From the NCBI GenBank assembly GCA_902552015.1, contig CACDFH010000002.1:23187-87186 (forward strand): a DNA stretch of 64,000 nt, in the 5' to 3' direction. The DNA is from an uncultured marine group I thaumarchaeote. Its GTDB lineage: Archaea > Thermoproteota > Nitrososphaeria > Nitrososphaerales > Nitrosopumilaceae. The notes under the pieces are model-generated. The model was not told where the DNA came from, ran no database searches, and saw only the letters and a list, made by a program, of their open reading frames with translations. A program made the position numbers and the translations under genes. Shown here in pieces: positions 30,089-39,255 of this stretch; position 1 is the first letter of the stretch; the number at the start of each line of letters is the position of its first letter.

Positions 30089-30814
30089 TTAGTACAAACT
30101 TTCTGCAACCGTTCTATAGGGTTGAAGCCATCTTTCATGGTTACATTCTGTACATTTGAATAACCATCGTCTTTTTCTTGTAACCACTTTTGGCATAACT
30201 ACCACTTCGTGTTTTGTTTTAGCCATACAATAGTCACATCGTCTTTCTTCATACTGTTTTGGTTTATCCTCAATTCCTAAAAAATCTGCAAGTTTTCTAA
30301 AATCGTTTTTTAATTCATCCACAAGTTTCTGATTGTAAATTGTTGCTGCAGGATGAAATGTCACAAAAAACTTTCTTCCATCTTTTTCAATAATTTTACC
30401 ATGATTTTTTGTTATTTCTTTTCCATCCAATAGTGTCCCATATGCCGTATTTCCCATAATGCAAATTATCTTTGGATTAATTATTTCAATTTCCTGATTG
30501 ATAAAATCATTACATGATTCTTCTTCCTTCTTTGACGGAACTCTATTTTTTGGTGGTCTACATTTTACGATATTTGTAATATACACATCTTCTCGATTTA
30601 TCCCTGTATCTTCTAAAATCATATCCAATCTTTTTCCAGCCGCTCCAACAAATGGCTCTCCATGTATGTCTTCATTTCTTCCAGGCGCTTCACCTACGAA
30701 AATCACATCTGCACCAAAATTTCCTTTACCTGGAACTGCCTTTATCCGTGTTTCACATAATTCGCATTTTTTACATTTCTTGACATTTTCTGCAATTGAC
30801 TCTAATTTGTGCAT
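30089..30814 (-). CDS. Type-4 uracil-DNA glycosylase with C-terminal zinc ribbon
   Basis: VFVGEAPGRNEDIHGEPFVGAAGKRLD, CxxC Fe-S ligands, TFHPAA; extra CDYC...CTEC tail. Confidence 0.92.
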   Translation of the reverse strand: MHKLESIAENVKKCKKCELCETRIKAVPGKGNFGADVIFVGEAPGRNEDIHGEPFVGAAGKRLDMILEDTGINREDVYITNIVKCRPPKNRVPSKKEEESCNDFINQEIEIINPKIICIMGNTAYGTLLDGKEITKNHGKIIEKDGRKFFVTFHPAATIYNQKLVDELKNDFRKLADFLGIEDKPKQYEERRCDYCMAKTKHEVVVMPKVVTRKRRWLFKCTECNHERWLQPYRTVAESLY

Positions 30815-30840
30815 ATGATGGTTTTAGAACTACTGAATAA

Positions 30841-30990
30841 TTAATCTAAACTCATTTGAGATATTGCAGGTAAAGTAAAGAAATACTCGTCTTCAAACTC
30901 AAAGTCTGTTTCACCTTTTTCTCTTAACGACTCAAAGTAATTACTACAATCAGAATGAAACTGTAAATTGGTATTATTTTGACCTGACAT
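30841..30990 (-). CDS. Candidate 49-aa acidic small protein
   Basis: Reads MSGQNNTNLQFHSDCSNYFESLREKGETDFEFEDEYFFTLPAISQMSLD*, fills an otherwise empty gap; below ORF-track cutoff. Confidence 0.5.
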   Translation of the reverse strand: MSGQNNTNLQFHSDCSNYFESLREKGETDFEFEDEYFFTLPAISQMSLD

Positions 30991-31106
30991 ACATACCGAT
31001 CTAAAACAATTCTTTTGTTTGGCTTTGTGAGATTAATTTGTTAAACTTGTGTGTATGTTTTACGCATTAAAAGAATACATAATAGAACCAAGTCCAAAAT
31101 GCAATT

Positions 31107-32579
31107 ATGAGTGATTTACAAAAATCTGAATCAGAATTCATCCTCAATGAACAAAATGCACCTGATTTAGAATTTCTAAAATTCTTTGACCCTACTACAA
31201 TGAGCATTCATCTAAAAGAAAATCAAAAACCTCTAGGCAAGAAAGGAAAACCTGGAAGTTTTGAATTAGTAGAACTTGATACAAAAACACTTGACCGTGA
31301 TTATCTTGAAATAATGACAAATCAAATTTTATCTGCGATAGATGATGAAACTCTTGGAAATACTGAAATCTCAAAACCTGGTGCTTTGGTAATACAGTAC
31401 CGAGATTATAGAATTGCAATTACCCGACCTCCGTTTTCTGAACTATTGGAAATCACAATAGTGCATCCAATTAAACAAATGTCGTTAGAGGATTATCAAC
31501 TATCTGAAAAATTAATGTCTAGATTAGAAAAACAAGCAGAAGGAATTCTTATCTCTGGTGCACCTGGTTCTGGAAAAAGTACACTTGCATCTGGAATTGC
31601 AAATTTCTTTAATCGTTCAGGAAAAATTGTTAAAACATTTGAATCTCCGCGAGATTTACAAGTTGATTCTGGAGTAACTCAATACACTAGATTAGATGGA
31701 AGTTTTGAAAATTCTGCTGACATTCTATTGCTTGTTAGACCCGATTACACTATCTTTGATGAAGTCAGACGAAGAGAAGATTTTAGAATTTTTAGTGATC
31801 TCAGATTAACTGGAGTTGGCATGGTTGGAGTCGTTCATGCAAATACTCCTATTGATGCAATTCAGAGATTCATTGGAAAAATTGAACTTGGAATTATCCC
31901 AAATGTGCTTGATACTGTAATTTATGTAAAAGATGGCGGAATATCCAAAGTATATGATTTAGCACTAAAGGTCAAAGTTCCATCTGGAATGGTTGAACAA
32001 GACTTGGCACGACCTGTAATCGAAATATCTGATTTTGAAACAAACACTTTGGAATACGAAATTTACACATTTGGAGAGGAGAACATCATAATTCCTGTAG
32101 ATCAAAACGGTTCACAAAAAACTGGAATAGAACATTTAGCCGAAGAGCGAATACTTGAACATCTGTATAGATTTGATTCTAATCCGAAAATTGAATTTCA
32201 AGGTCCTGGGCGAATCAAAGTATTTGTTTCAGGCGATTCAATCCCTTCTCTAATTGGAAAAGCTGGTAAAAATATTCAGGAATTGGAAAAAACCATCGGA
32301 TTGCACATCGATGTTGAAGAACATGGTTCACAAAGACAATTGCCATCCCTGTCTTTACCTTACGATTTCTCTGAATCTGGAACTGCGTTGATATTTGAAG
32401 TGAACCGAGAATTCACTGGAAATATTGCTAATTTCATTGTAAATGATGAATTTCTCTTCTCATCTAGAATTGGCAAAAAAGGAAAAATCAAGGTCTTAAA
32501 ACGTTCATCTGAAGGAAAGCGTTTTTCTAGATTTGTTAACAATGACGATAATTTGGAAATATTTCTAAAACAAGATTAG
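31107..32579 (+). CDS. PilT-like ATPase with C-terminal KH domain
   Basis: ISGAPGSGKSTLASG Walker A, TIFDEVRR, GVVHANTPIDAIQRF; KH GRIKVFVSGDSIPSLIGKAGKNIQELE. Confidence 0.9.
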   Translation: MSDLQKSESEFILNEQNAPDLEFLKFFDPTTMSIHLKENQKPLGKKGKPGSFELVELDTKTLDRDYLEIMTNQILSAIDDETLGNTEISKPGALVIQYRDYRIAITRPPFSELLEITIVHPIKQMSLEDYQLSEKLMSRLEKQAEGILISGAPGSGKSTLASGIANFFNRSGKIVKTFESPRDLQVDSGVTQYTRLDGSFENSADILLLVRPDYTIFDEVRRREDFRIFSDLRLTGVGMVGVVHANTPIDAIQRFIGKIELGIIPNVLDTVIYVKDGGISKVYDLALKVKVPSGMVEQDLARPVIEISDFETNTLEYEIYTFGEENIIIPVDQNGSQKTGIEHLAEERILEHLYRFDSNPKIEFQGPGRIKVFVSGDSIPSLIGKAGKNIQELEKTIGLHIDVEEHGSQRQLPSLSLPYDFSESGTALIFEVNREFTGNIANFIVNDEFLFSSRIGKKGKIKVLKRSSEGKRFSRFVNNDDNLEIFLKQD

Positions 32580-32637
32580 ATTCAAACTTGAATGCACTCT
32601 TGAAAAATTTCAAATACTAGTTGATGTTATAGAAGAT

Positions 32638-32757
32638 ATGTGTGGAGACCCAATGCTTGATTTACTATATCTTGCCGCTCCAATTGCATTATTAGGTGCC
32701 GGAGGATTATTTTTCCTCAAAGGTAGTCGTAAAAAGATAGAAGAAATTTTTAGTTGA
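32638..32757 (+). CDS. Candidate 39-aa single-TM small protein
   Basis: MCGDPMLDLLYLAAPIALLGAGGLFFLKGSRKKIEEIFS*; below ORF-track cutoff. Confidence 0.55.
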   Translation: MCGDPMLDLLYLAAPIALLGAGGLFFLKGSRKKIEEIFS

Positions 32758-32760
32758 ATT

Positions 32761-33228
32761 TTAAAATTCATCAAAACTACTCATTAGTTTTGGATTTGCT
32801 TTAAAAAATGTCACAAATTTTCTAATCTGTCTTATAGTCTTTGGATTAAGATGATGTTCAATTCCTTCTGCATCTTGATTTGCTATTTCTTTTCCAATTC
32901 CTAAAATTTCAAAAAAGTCTAGTAAAATTCCATGTTTCTGTTTAATCATATCTGCTATTCGCTGACCTTTTTCTGTTAAATTAATTCCATAATATTTTTC
33001 ATATTCTAAAAACCCCTCTGCATCTAATTTTTTGAGCATCTTTGTTACACTTGGTGCACTAACATTCATGTATCTTGAAATATCTAATGTTGCAGCATAT
33101 CCTTTCATATCCACTAATTCTGAAATTACCTCCAAATAATCTTCGACTCTGTCTGAGATGGAAATTGTTTTTTCAGATTCATGTGCTGCCTTGATTGAAT
33201 CTAATCTACGTGATGTCTTCTTTTTCAT
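32761..33228 (-). CDS. DtxR-family metal-dependent transcriptional regulator
   Basis: DRVEDYLEVISELVDMKGYAATLDISRYMNVSAPSVTKMLKKLDAEGFLEYEKYYGINLTEKG, EGIEHHLNP. Confidence 0.93.
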   Translation of the reverse strand: MKKKTSRRLDSIKAAHESEKTISISDRVEDYLEVISELVDMKGYAATLDISRYMNVSAPSVTKMLKKLDAEGFLEYEKYYGINLTEKGQRIADMIKQKHGILLDFFEILGIGKEIANQDAEGIEHHLNPKTIRQIRKFVTFFKANPKLMSSFDEF

Positions 33229-33344
33229 TATGGCGATATGAATTTGCTTTTATATAAATTGGAAATTATTGTGACAAAATCTTGACTTGAATGTAGCAGA
33301 TTTTGATCACTGTCTGTTATCTATATTTTCCAAAATATCAATAA

Positions 33345-33692
33345 ATGACTGATCCTCTTAGGGAAAAAATTGAAAAATTACGAATAATGAGGGAATCAGC
33401 TTCTAGACGTAGTGCTTTGTACAGTGACATGGGAAAACTAGATGACAAAAAAACCTCTCAGTCTCTCGGAGCATTAAATCGTGCATCTGCACCTGGGAAA
33501 AAAATGCAAAAATTGGGATTTATCATGTTGTGGATTCCTGAACCAACGGGAGTAACTGTTGCAGTTGGGGCTCCAATGATATTGGCAGGCAGATATCTGG
33601 ATAAAAAATACAATGGGTCCACATTGAAAGACATTGGTCATAACACCCATGAGACACTTACATCCATAAATCAATTCAAAACATCTCTGTAA
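33345..33692 (+). CDS. Hypothetical protein
   Basis: 115-aa ORF. Confidence 0.7.
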   Translation: MTDPLREKIEKLRIMRESASRRSALYSDMGKLDDKKTSQSLGALNRASAPGKKMQKLGFIMLWIPEPTGVTVAVGAPMILAGRYLDKKYNGSTLKDIGHNTHETLTSINQFKTSL

Positions 33693-33730
33693 TTGCTTTA
33701 GTTTTTATTTTCTCTGATATACTGTAAGAC

Positions 33731-34234
33731 ATGCCTACTCGTTTACAAGTCTTAATTCCAATTTCTGCAGCAGCTGTAATTGTTGGTGTTGCAGGTATGC
33801 TGTCACTACCCTCTGAAGTAAGCATTGAATCAAACTCTGATTTCTTGATGGGAACTGTTCAATTAGATGATAAACTCTTGGAAGTATATTTGGCCGATAC
33901 AGATCCCCGTCGAATGCGTGGACTAATGTGGGAGTCACAAGATTTTCTTGCAAATGATAAAGGAATGTTGTTTGTATTTGATGAACCTGGAACTAGACCC
34001 ATGTGGATGAAAAACATGCAATTCCATCTTGATATTATTTGGTTTAATGAAAAAGGTTCTGTTGTAGCAATTGAAAAAAATGTCCCTCCGTGCATCACTC
34101 CGCTTGAAGTAATGAGCTGCAAGTCTAATGGAGTTTCTGCTGATAATGCACAATATGTTCTTGAACTGATATCTGGATATGTTGATGAACACTCCATTAC
34201 TGAAAACTCTCGATTAGAAATTATCTCGATTTAG
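33731..34234 (+). CDS. DUF192 family exported protein
   Basis: VYLADTDPRRMRGLMWES...GMLFVFDEPGTRPMWMKNMQFHLDIIWFNEKGSVV. Confidence 0.9.
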   Translation: MPTRLQVLIPISAAAVIVGVAGMLSLPSEVSIESNSDFLMGTVQLDDKLLEVYLADTDPRRMRGLMWESQDFLANDKGMLFVFDEPGTRPMWMKNMQFHLDIIWFNEKGSVVAIEKNVPPCITPLEVMSCKSNGVSADNAQYVLELISGYVDEHSITENSRLEIISI

Positions 34235-34441
34235 ATGAATCTGTTTTATCAAAGAACGTATCTTGTCTTAGGAATATTCTTTGTATTCGTTGGAGCATAT
34301 TCAGGATATGACGCTGGAACAAGTTTCCAAACTAATACCACTGTAATAGTAATTATTGGAAGTATTGGTTTCATTATTGGTGGAATTTATCTCCTTATCA
34401 CATATCTGAAAAACCGAAAGATCTTAAAACGAGTTGGTTAA
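34235..34441 (+). CDS. Small two-TM membrane protein
   Basis: 68-aa ORF abutting DUF192 stop (TAGATG). Confidence 0.65.
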   Translation: MNLFYQRTYLVLGIFFVFVGAYSGYDAGTSFQTNTTVIVIIGSIGFIIGGIYLLITYLKNRKILKRVG

Positions 34442-34445
34442 TTTG

Positions 34446-34619
34446 TATAGTATGACTGATTTTAAAAAAATCGCCGCAGATGGTTTTGAAATTAATGCAA
34501 AAACCCTTGATAACAATCCTGATGATGCTGCAGCACGTTCTTACATGTTGGGAATTATGATGGCAAAACATCTAGATGATGAGCATGTGAAACGAGCAAA
34601 AAGGTACGTAATTGATTAA
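34446..34619 (+). CDS. Small hypothetical protein
   Basis: MTDFKKIAADGFEINAKTLDNNPDDAAARSYMLGIMMAKHLDD; followed directly by TAAATG. Confidence 0.6.
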   Translation, partial: YSMTDFKKIAADGFEINAKTLDNNPDDAAARSYMLGIMMAKHLDDEHVKRAKRYVID

Positions 34620-36245
34620 ATGAATTTTTACATATTATTACTATCTCTTGTAATAGTTGTTTCAATTGGTTCCAGCTATGCATATGCATTAGATTACACA
34701 TATCCTACCATTAATCAAAGACTAACTGAAATTCCTACATATTGTGCTGTTGAATCAATTAGTGATAAAATCGAACCTTCTGAAATGAATGAAATGATCT
34801 CTAAATCAGAACTTGCAGTTAACATGTGGAAAGCAAAATTGCAGGAATCTGAACCAACAAACAAAGAATTCTGGGACATGAAATTCAAAAAAATTGGAAA
34901 AAATGAATCTGTAAGTGATGATTGTACAATCACTATATTGTTTAGAGATGATCCTGAATTCTCTGGTTCATTACTTAGCAAAACACTTGGAGCATTTATG
35001 AGAAATTCAATTTACATCTATTATGAAAATCAACAATCAATTTATGGTGACAAATGGATGGATGGGATTCTAAAAACTACTATACATGAAATGGGCCATA
35101 CATTTGGTCTTGGTCATTATACGACTGATGATAATGACTATAATAAAAAAATCGCAACACGTGATGAGTCTCCTCCTTCGATAATGTTTGCTCCTGCACA
35201 TGTAAATCCTGATTTGAGAAAGATTACTGAAATTGATATTCAACTTGTCCGTTCAATTTATGGAAGTTATGGATTTCATGCATTTTCTGAACAAAGACCT
35301 AGTGAAATAATTATTGAAAATCCAATCTCTCCACTAGATCCTCTGTACCCGTTTGAATCTACTGAAATTTCCAAAAACACTGTAAAGTTATTTCGCCATC
35401 AGGATACTATGATGACAATTTCTGGCCAGATAAACAATACTGTATACATGTCTGGACATCCTGTTTTCATATTGATTACAAATCCTGATCTTTCTGTTGA
35501 GGTTCTAAAAGTTAAACCAACTAGAAGTGGATTTTTTGAAACATATCTCAATTTTAATTACAAGTCATTACCAGGAAAATATTCAATTGAATTTGCATAC
35601 ATTGATAAAATTGATCAAAGCAAAAATCTAATTTTTGATGTAGAACAAACCGATATTCCACTTGCACCAAAATCTGAAAATCTAAACATTCTTCAGGTTA
35701 ACAATGATGCTGAAAGATTTTTTGAAATGGGTTTGTATGGAGATGCTATAAAAAACTACAAAGTAGTCATGAATAATGCTGATAAAATCCAAGAACCCTT
35801 GTATCTGAACGCTTTGAATAAAATTGGTCTAGCATTAATCCAATTGAAAAATTATGAAAAATCACTGTCATATTTTGAACAGGTGTATGAAATCAATCCT
35901 AATTATCCAAACATCGGACAAAATCTCAAAACATCAAAATCATTAATTGAAAATAATGGGCAAATCATTACTACTGATTCCACAGTTTCACTTCCTGGTT
36001 GGATTAAATCAAATGCGGGATGGTGGATAAATGGACAAGCCACTGATCAATTATTGTTTGATGCATTTGAATATATGCAAAACAAAGGACTAATTGGAAC
36101 TTACGATTTTTCAAACTTTTCTCAACCACATGTTCCATATTGGCTTGTTGATATTGTTACTTGGTGGGTTAATGAAAAAATTTCAGATGAGGAATTTCTT
36201 AAAACTGTAGATTATCTGTTGAAGCAAGGAATAATAATAATTTAA
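34620..36245 (+). CDS. Secreted matrixin-like metalloprotease + TPR + C-terminal W-rich repeats
   Basis: Signal peptide, HEMGHTFGLGH, TPR helices, GWIKSNAGWWINGQ.. and YWLVDIVTWWVNEKISDEEF repeats. Confidence 0.9.
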   Translation: MNFYILLLSLVIVVSIGSSYAYALDYTYPTINQRLTEIPTYCAVESISDKIEPSEMNEMISKSELAVNMWKAKLQESEPTNKEFWDMKFKKIGKNESVSDDCTITILFRDDPEFSGSLLSKTLGAFMRNSIYIYYENQQSIYGDKWMDGILKTTIHEMGHTFGLGHYTTDDNDYNKKIATRDESPPSIMFAPAHVNPDLRKITEIDIQLVRSIYGSYGFHAFSEQRPSEIIIENPISPLDPLYPFESTEISKNTVKLFRHQDTMMTISGQINNTVYMSGHPVFILITNPDLSVEVLKVKPTRSGFFETYLNFNYKSLPGKYSIEFAYIDKIDQSKNLIFDVEQTDIPLAPKSENLNILQVNNDAERFFEMGLYGDAIKNYKVVMNNADKIQEPLYLNALNKIGLALIQLKNYEKSLSYFEQVYEINPNYPNIGQNLKTSKSLIENNGQIITTDSTVSLPGWIKSNAGWWINGQATDQLLFDAFEYMQNKGLIGTYDFSNFSQPHVPYWLVDIVTWWVNEKISDEEFLKTVDYLLKQGIIII

Positions 36246-36274
36246 AAAAATACTGTGATTAATTATCACACTTG

Positions 36275-36583
36275 TTAGGATGCTTGTTTCTGTCCTATTA
36301 GTGACAAAAGAGGCATTGCATCCCATTGATACATGTATGATGAAAGAAATGATTTGCATGTGTCATTGTATTTATTGAAGAAATCTTCTGCTGTGCTTTT
36401 ATCTCCTTCAATTACTGACATTGCGGTCTTATTATCATCAAATGAACCGCTCCAAATCATGTTTCCTTTTGCATTCCAGTCGTCAATGATTGTAGCAATT
36501 GTGCCTGCGGCAGCTGCTACATCCTCTGCTTTGGCATCTTCTTTGAAGACGCTAACTAAAACATATGGTGATTTTTCAGCCAT
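36275..36583 (-). CDS. Hypothetical protein
   Basis: 102-aa ORF. Confidence 0.7.
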   Translation of the reverse strand: MAEKSPYVLVSVFKEDAKAEDVAAAAGTIATIIDDWNAKGNMIWSGSFDDNKTAMSVIEGDKSTAEDFFNKYNDTCKSFLSSYMYQWDAMPLLSLIGQKQAS

Positions 36584-36647
36584 TACGAGGTTGTCACTAG
36601 GACGATATTAAAATTCGATGTACTTTTCAAAATCTTGTTCTAATAAG

Positions 36648-36731
36648 ATGGAAAGCGCCGTTAGCAACATTCCAGTAGTTGACGACATGTATTCTGGTTT
36701 AAGATCAAAGCATACGATGCTGTGTCACTAA
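36648..36731 (+). CDS. Possible 27-aa microprotein overlapping a structured element
   Basis: MESAVSNIPVVDDMYSGLRSKHTMLCH*; overlaps inverted repeat 36657-36735, so coding status unclear. Confidence 0.25.
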   Translation: MESAVSNIPVVDDMYSGLRSKHTMLCH

Positions 36732-36960
36732 CGGCATGTACAGACTTCTTCTTTTTGAATAATTAAAACTAGTTTTGAACTTAGATTGTTATTCTCTAAT
36801 ATTGGAATATTCGCATTTGTTCCATATTCTGAGATTTTATAACATTTGTATTGATAATTTCTTTATTTATGATTTCCAAAGAACAATTCGTCTTAACAGA
36901 AAAATTTAAGAGAATTATTTTTTGTACTTTTCTTTTTTTGTTTTAAATCTTTAGAGATTA

Positions 36961-36986
36961 TTTCATTCTATAATGTTAGAATGAAA
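36961..36986. promoter_or_regulatory. Perfect 10-bp inverted repeat TTTCATTCTA-taatgt-TAGAATGAAA upstream of FTR1
   Basis: Read directly; 34 bp upstream of the FTR1 start codon. Confidence 0.6.
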
Positions 36987-37020
36987 CCTCTCCTAAAATA
37001 GGGTTTCAAAAAGAAATCAA

Positions 37021-39255
37021 TTGTTGAAGAAATCTGTCTTTGCCATACTTGGAATTGCAATGTTATTGCTTGTAATCCCTAGTGCTTATTCAATTGATAA
37101 TAGCAAGGTGAGATATTACTCTGTGGTAGAAGTTACTGAAACAAGTCTCAATCTTGCTCTAACAAGTCTCGAAAATCAAGACTTTGATTCTACAAAAAAA
37201 TTCATAGAATTTGGCTCGACTCACTTTTCAAAGAATCTGGAAAAATTAAGAGCAGTTGATCCCGAACTTACAGACGAAGTTCACATATCGTTACTTGATC
37301 TTCAAACAAGACAACTAACTCCTGAAAATCTTTCTGCAGTATCTTCTGAAATTACCCGAATTGTTGAAATTTTTGAGACAATTCCTCAAGATGAAGAATA
37401 CAATCCTAATGTCACAGTTGCATTATTGATTATAGTAGATGAACAATATGCAATCTTTGAATCTGAAGATAATGAATTTTCTTATCAGATTGCATCTGGA
37501 TTTATGGAAAGAGCAAATCAGATATATTATTCTGGAACTGAATATAACGAACGTCAAACAGTAGAATTAAACTCATTTTTCAATGACATGTTTCAAATGA
37601 TAAAGGACAAAGATCCATACGCATCAATTGCTTCTACTAATATCTGGGTTCAACGAGACTTACTTGGAACCGACGTTGTTGGAACTATTGGAGCTGATAG
37701 TAGCAGTTACTATGTTGTGATAAAAGAGCTATATGCAGAATTAATGATTGCGTTAGATGAGGGTGACTACAAAAAAGCAGAACAACTTGGAATAGAAGCA
37801 TATCTTGAAAACTTTGAATATTTAGAACCTGAAATTGAAGTTGCCGATGCTGAATTATTATATCCATTAGAATGGGACATGCGTGAAGAATTGCGTACTA
37901 TGATCAAAAATTATGAAGACCCTGATGTAATCAAATCATTTTTGACTGATTCTATTATTCCTCGATTAGATACAGCAGAAGCTAAAGTTGCAGACTTGAG
38001 AGCATCTGGTGTAGTAATTGCAGAGGTATTTGCAAATAAAGAAACAAAACCAATGGGCTCTGCATCTGAAGGTGAAAAACAAAATGTTCGAGATGAGATT
38101 GATGTTATTCGTGAACAATTAATGGCAACTGAAATTTTCTATGAACTGGGTGACACACAAGCCGCATATGCAAGTGCACGAAGTGCATATCTTGACAGTT
38201 ATGAATATGTTGAAATTCCATTAAGAGCAATTGCTCCTGATTTCACTTTCGAGGTTGAATATCAGTTTGCAACATTAAGAAATCAAATTAATGATGGTGC
38301 ATCAATAGAAGATATTGCTACTACAATTATTTCCCTTGAACGTTCTCTAGATGAGTCTGAACGTCTTGTTTCTGGAACTGGAACCATTGCACCAATGATT
38401 GCATTCATCTCATCTTTCTCTATAATCTTTAGAGAAGGATTGGAAGCTGTTTTGATTTTAGGTGCTATAATCACATACCTTGAAGCATCAAGAAATCATA
38501 AATTCAAAAAATATGTACATTATGGAATAGGACTTGCAATTGGAGCTACAGCTGTAACTTGGGTTATTGCATCTTACATTATAGAAATTTCAGGTGCTAA
38601 CCGAGAACTGATTGAGGCGATAGCGGCATTGTCTGCGACGGCGGTTCTATTCTATGTGAGTTTCTGGATACTTAACAAGATTGAACATAAACGATGGATG
38701 GAGTTTGTAAAAGCCAAAGTTTTCCAGGCATCTGCAGCAGGCGGTACATCTGTGTTCATAATGCTGTCATTTTTCACCGTATACAGAGAAGGATTTGAAA
38801 CTGTTCTATTCTACCAAGCAATGTTCTCCTTTGCCAAATATATGGAATTTTATGTTGGATTAGGATTCATTCTCGGCATTGTTTCATTGCTTGGAATATA
38901 CTTTGGATTTAGAAAACTTGGAAAACGTCTACCACTACGTGCACTATTTGGATTAACAATGGGTATTGGTGCATACTTGTCAATTGCATTCTTAGGAAAT
39001 GCAATACGAGAGTTCCAGGTATTAGATTACATCCCATACACTAGCATGCTTGGTACTATCCCAAGATTAGACATCAATGTCGCAACAATGACTGGAATCT
39101 ACCCAACACTTGAAACCACTGTAGGTCAAATCGTTTTACTAGCGGTTTATCTTGTAGCATCACTTTATGTGCTTGTTCTAAGACCAAAGAGACAAAAAGC
39201 CCTCGCTTCAATGAGAAAATCGAGAGCGCAAGTAGATGAGCAACAGACGAATTAG
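37021..39255 (+). CDS. FTR1-family iron permease with large N-terminal extracellular domain
   Basis: IIFREGLEAVLILGAI and VYREGFETVLFYQAM (REGLE motifs); TTG start. Confidence 0.92.
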   Translation: MLKKSVFAILGIAMLLLVIPSAYSIDNSKVRYYSVVEVTETSLNLALTSLENQDFDSTKKFIEFGSTHFSKNLEKLRAVDPELTDEVHISLLDLQTRQLTPENLSAVSSEITRIVEIFETIPQDEEYNPNVTVALLIIVDEQYAIFESEDNEFSYQIASGFMERANQIYYSGTEYNERQTVELNSFFNDMFQMIKDKDPYASIASTNIWVQRDLLGTDVVGTIGADSSSYYVVIKELYAELMIALDEGDYKKAEQLGIEAYLENFEYLEPEIEVADAELLYPLEWDMREELRTMIKNYEDPDVIKSFLTDSIIPRLDTAEAKVADLRASGVVIAEVFANKETKPMGSASEGEKQNVRDEIDVIREQLMATEIFYELGDTQAAYASARSAYLDSYEYVEIPLRAIAPDFTFEVEYQFATLRNQINDGASIEDIATTIISLERSLDESERLVSGTGTIAPMIAFISSFSIIFREGLEAVLILGAIITYLEASRNHKFKKYVHYGIGLAIGATAVTWVIASYIIEISGANRELIEAIAALSATAVLFYVSFWILNKIEHKRWMEFVKAKVFQASAAGGTSVFIMLSFFTVYREGFETVLFYQAMFSFAKYMEFYVGLGFILGIVSLLGIYFGFRKLGKRLPLRALFGLTMGIGAYLSIAFLGNAIREFQVLDYIPYTSMLGTIPRLDINVATMTGIYPTLETTVGQIVLLAVYLVASLYVLVLRPKRQKALASMRKSRAQVDEQQTN

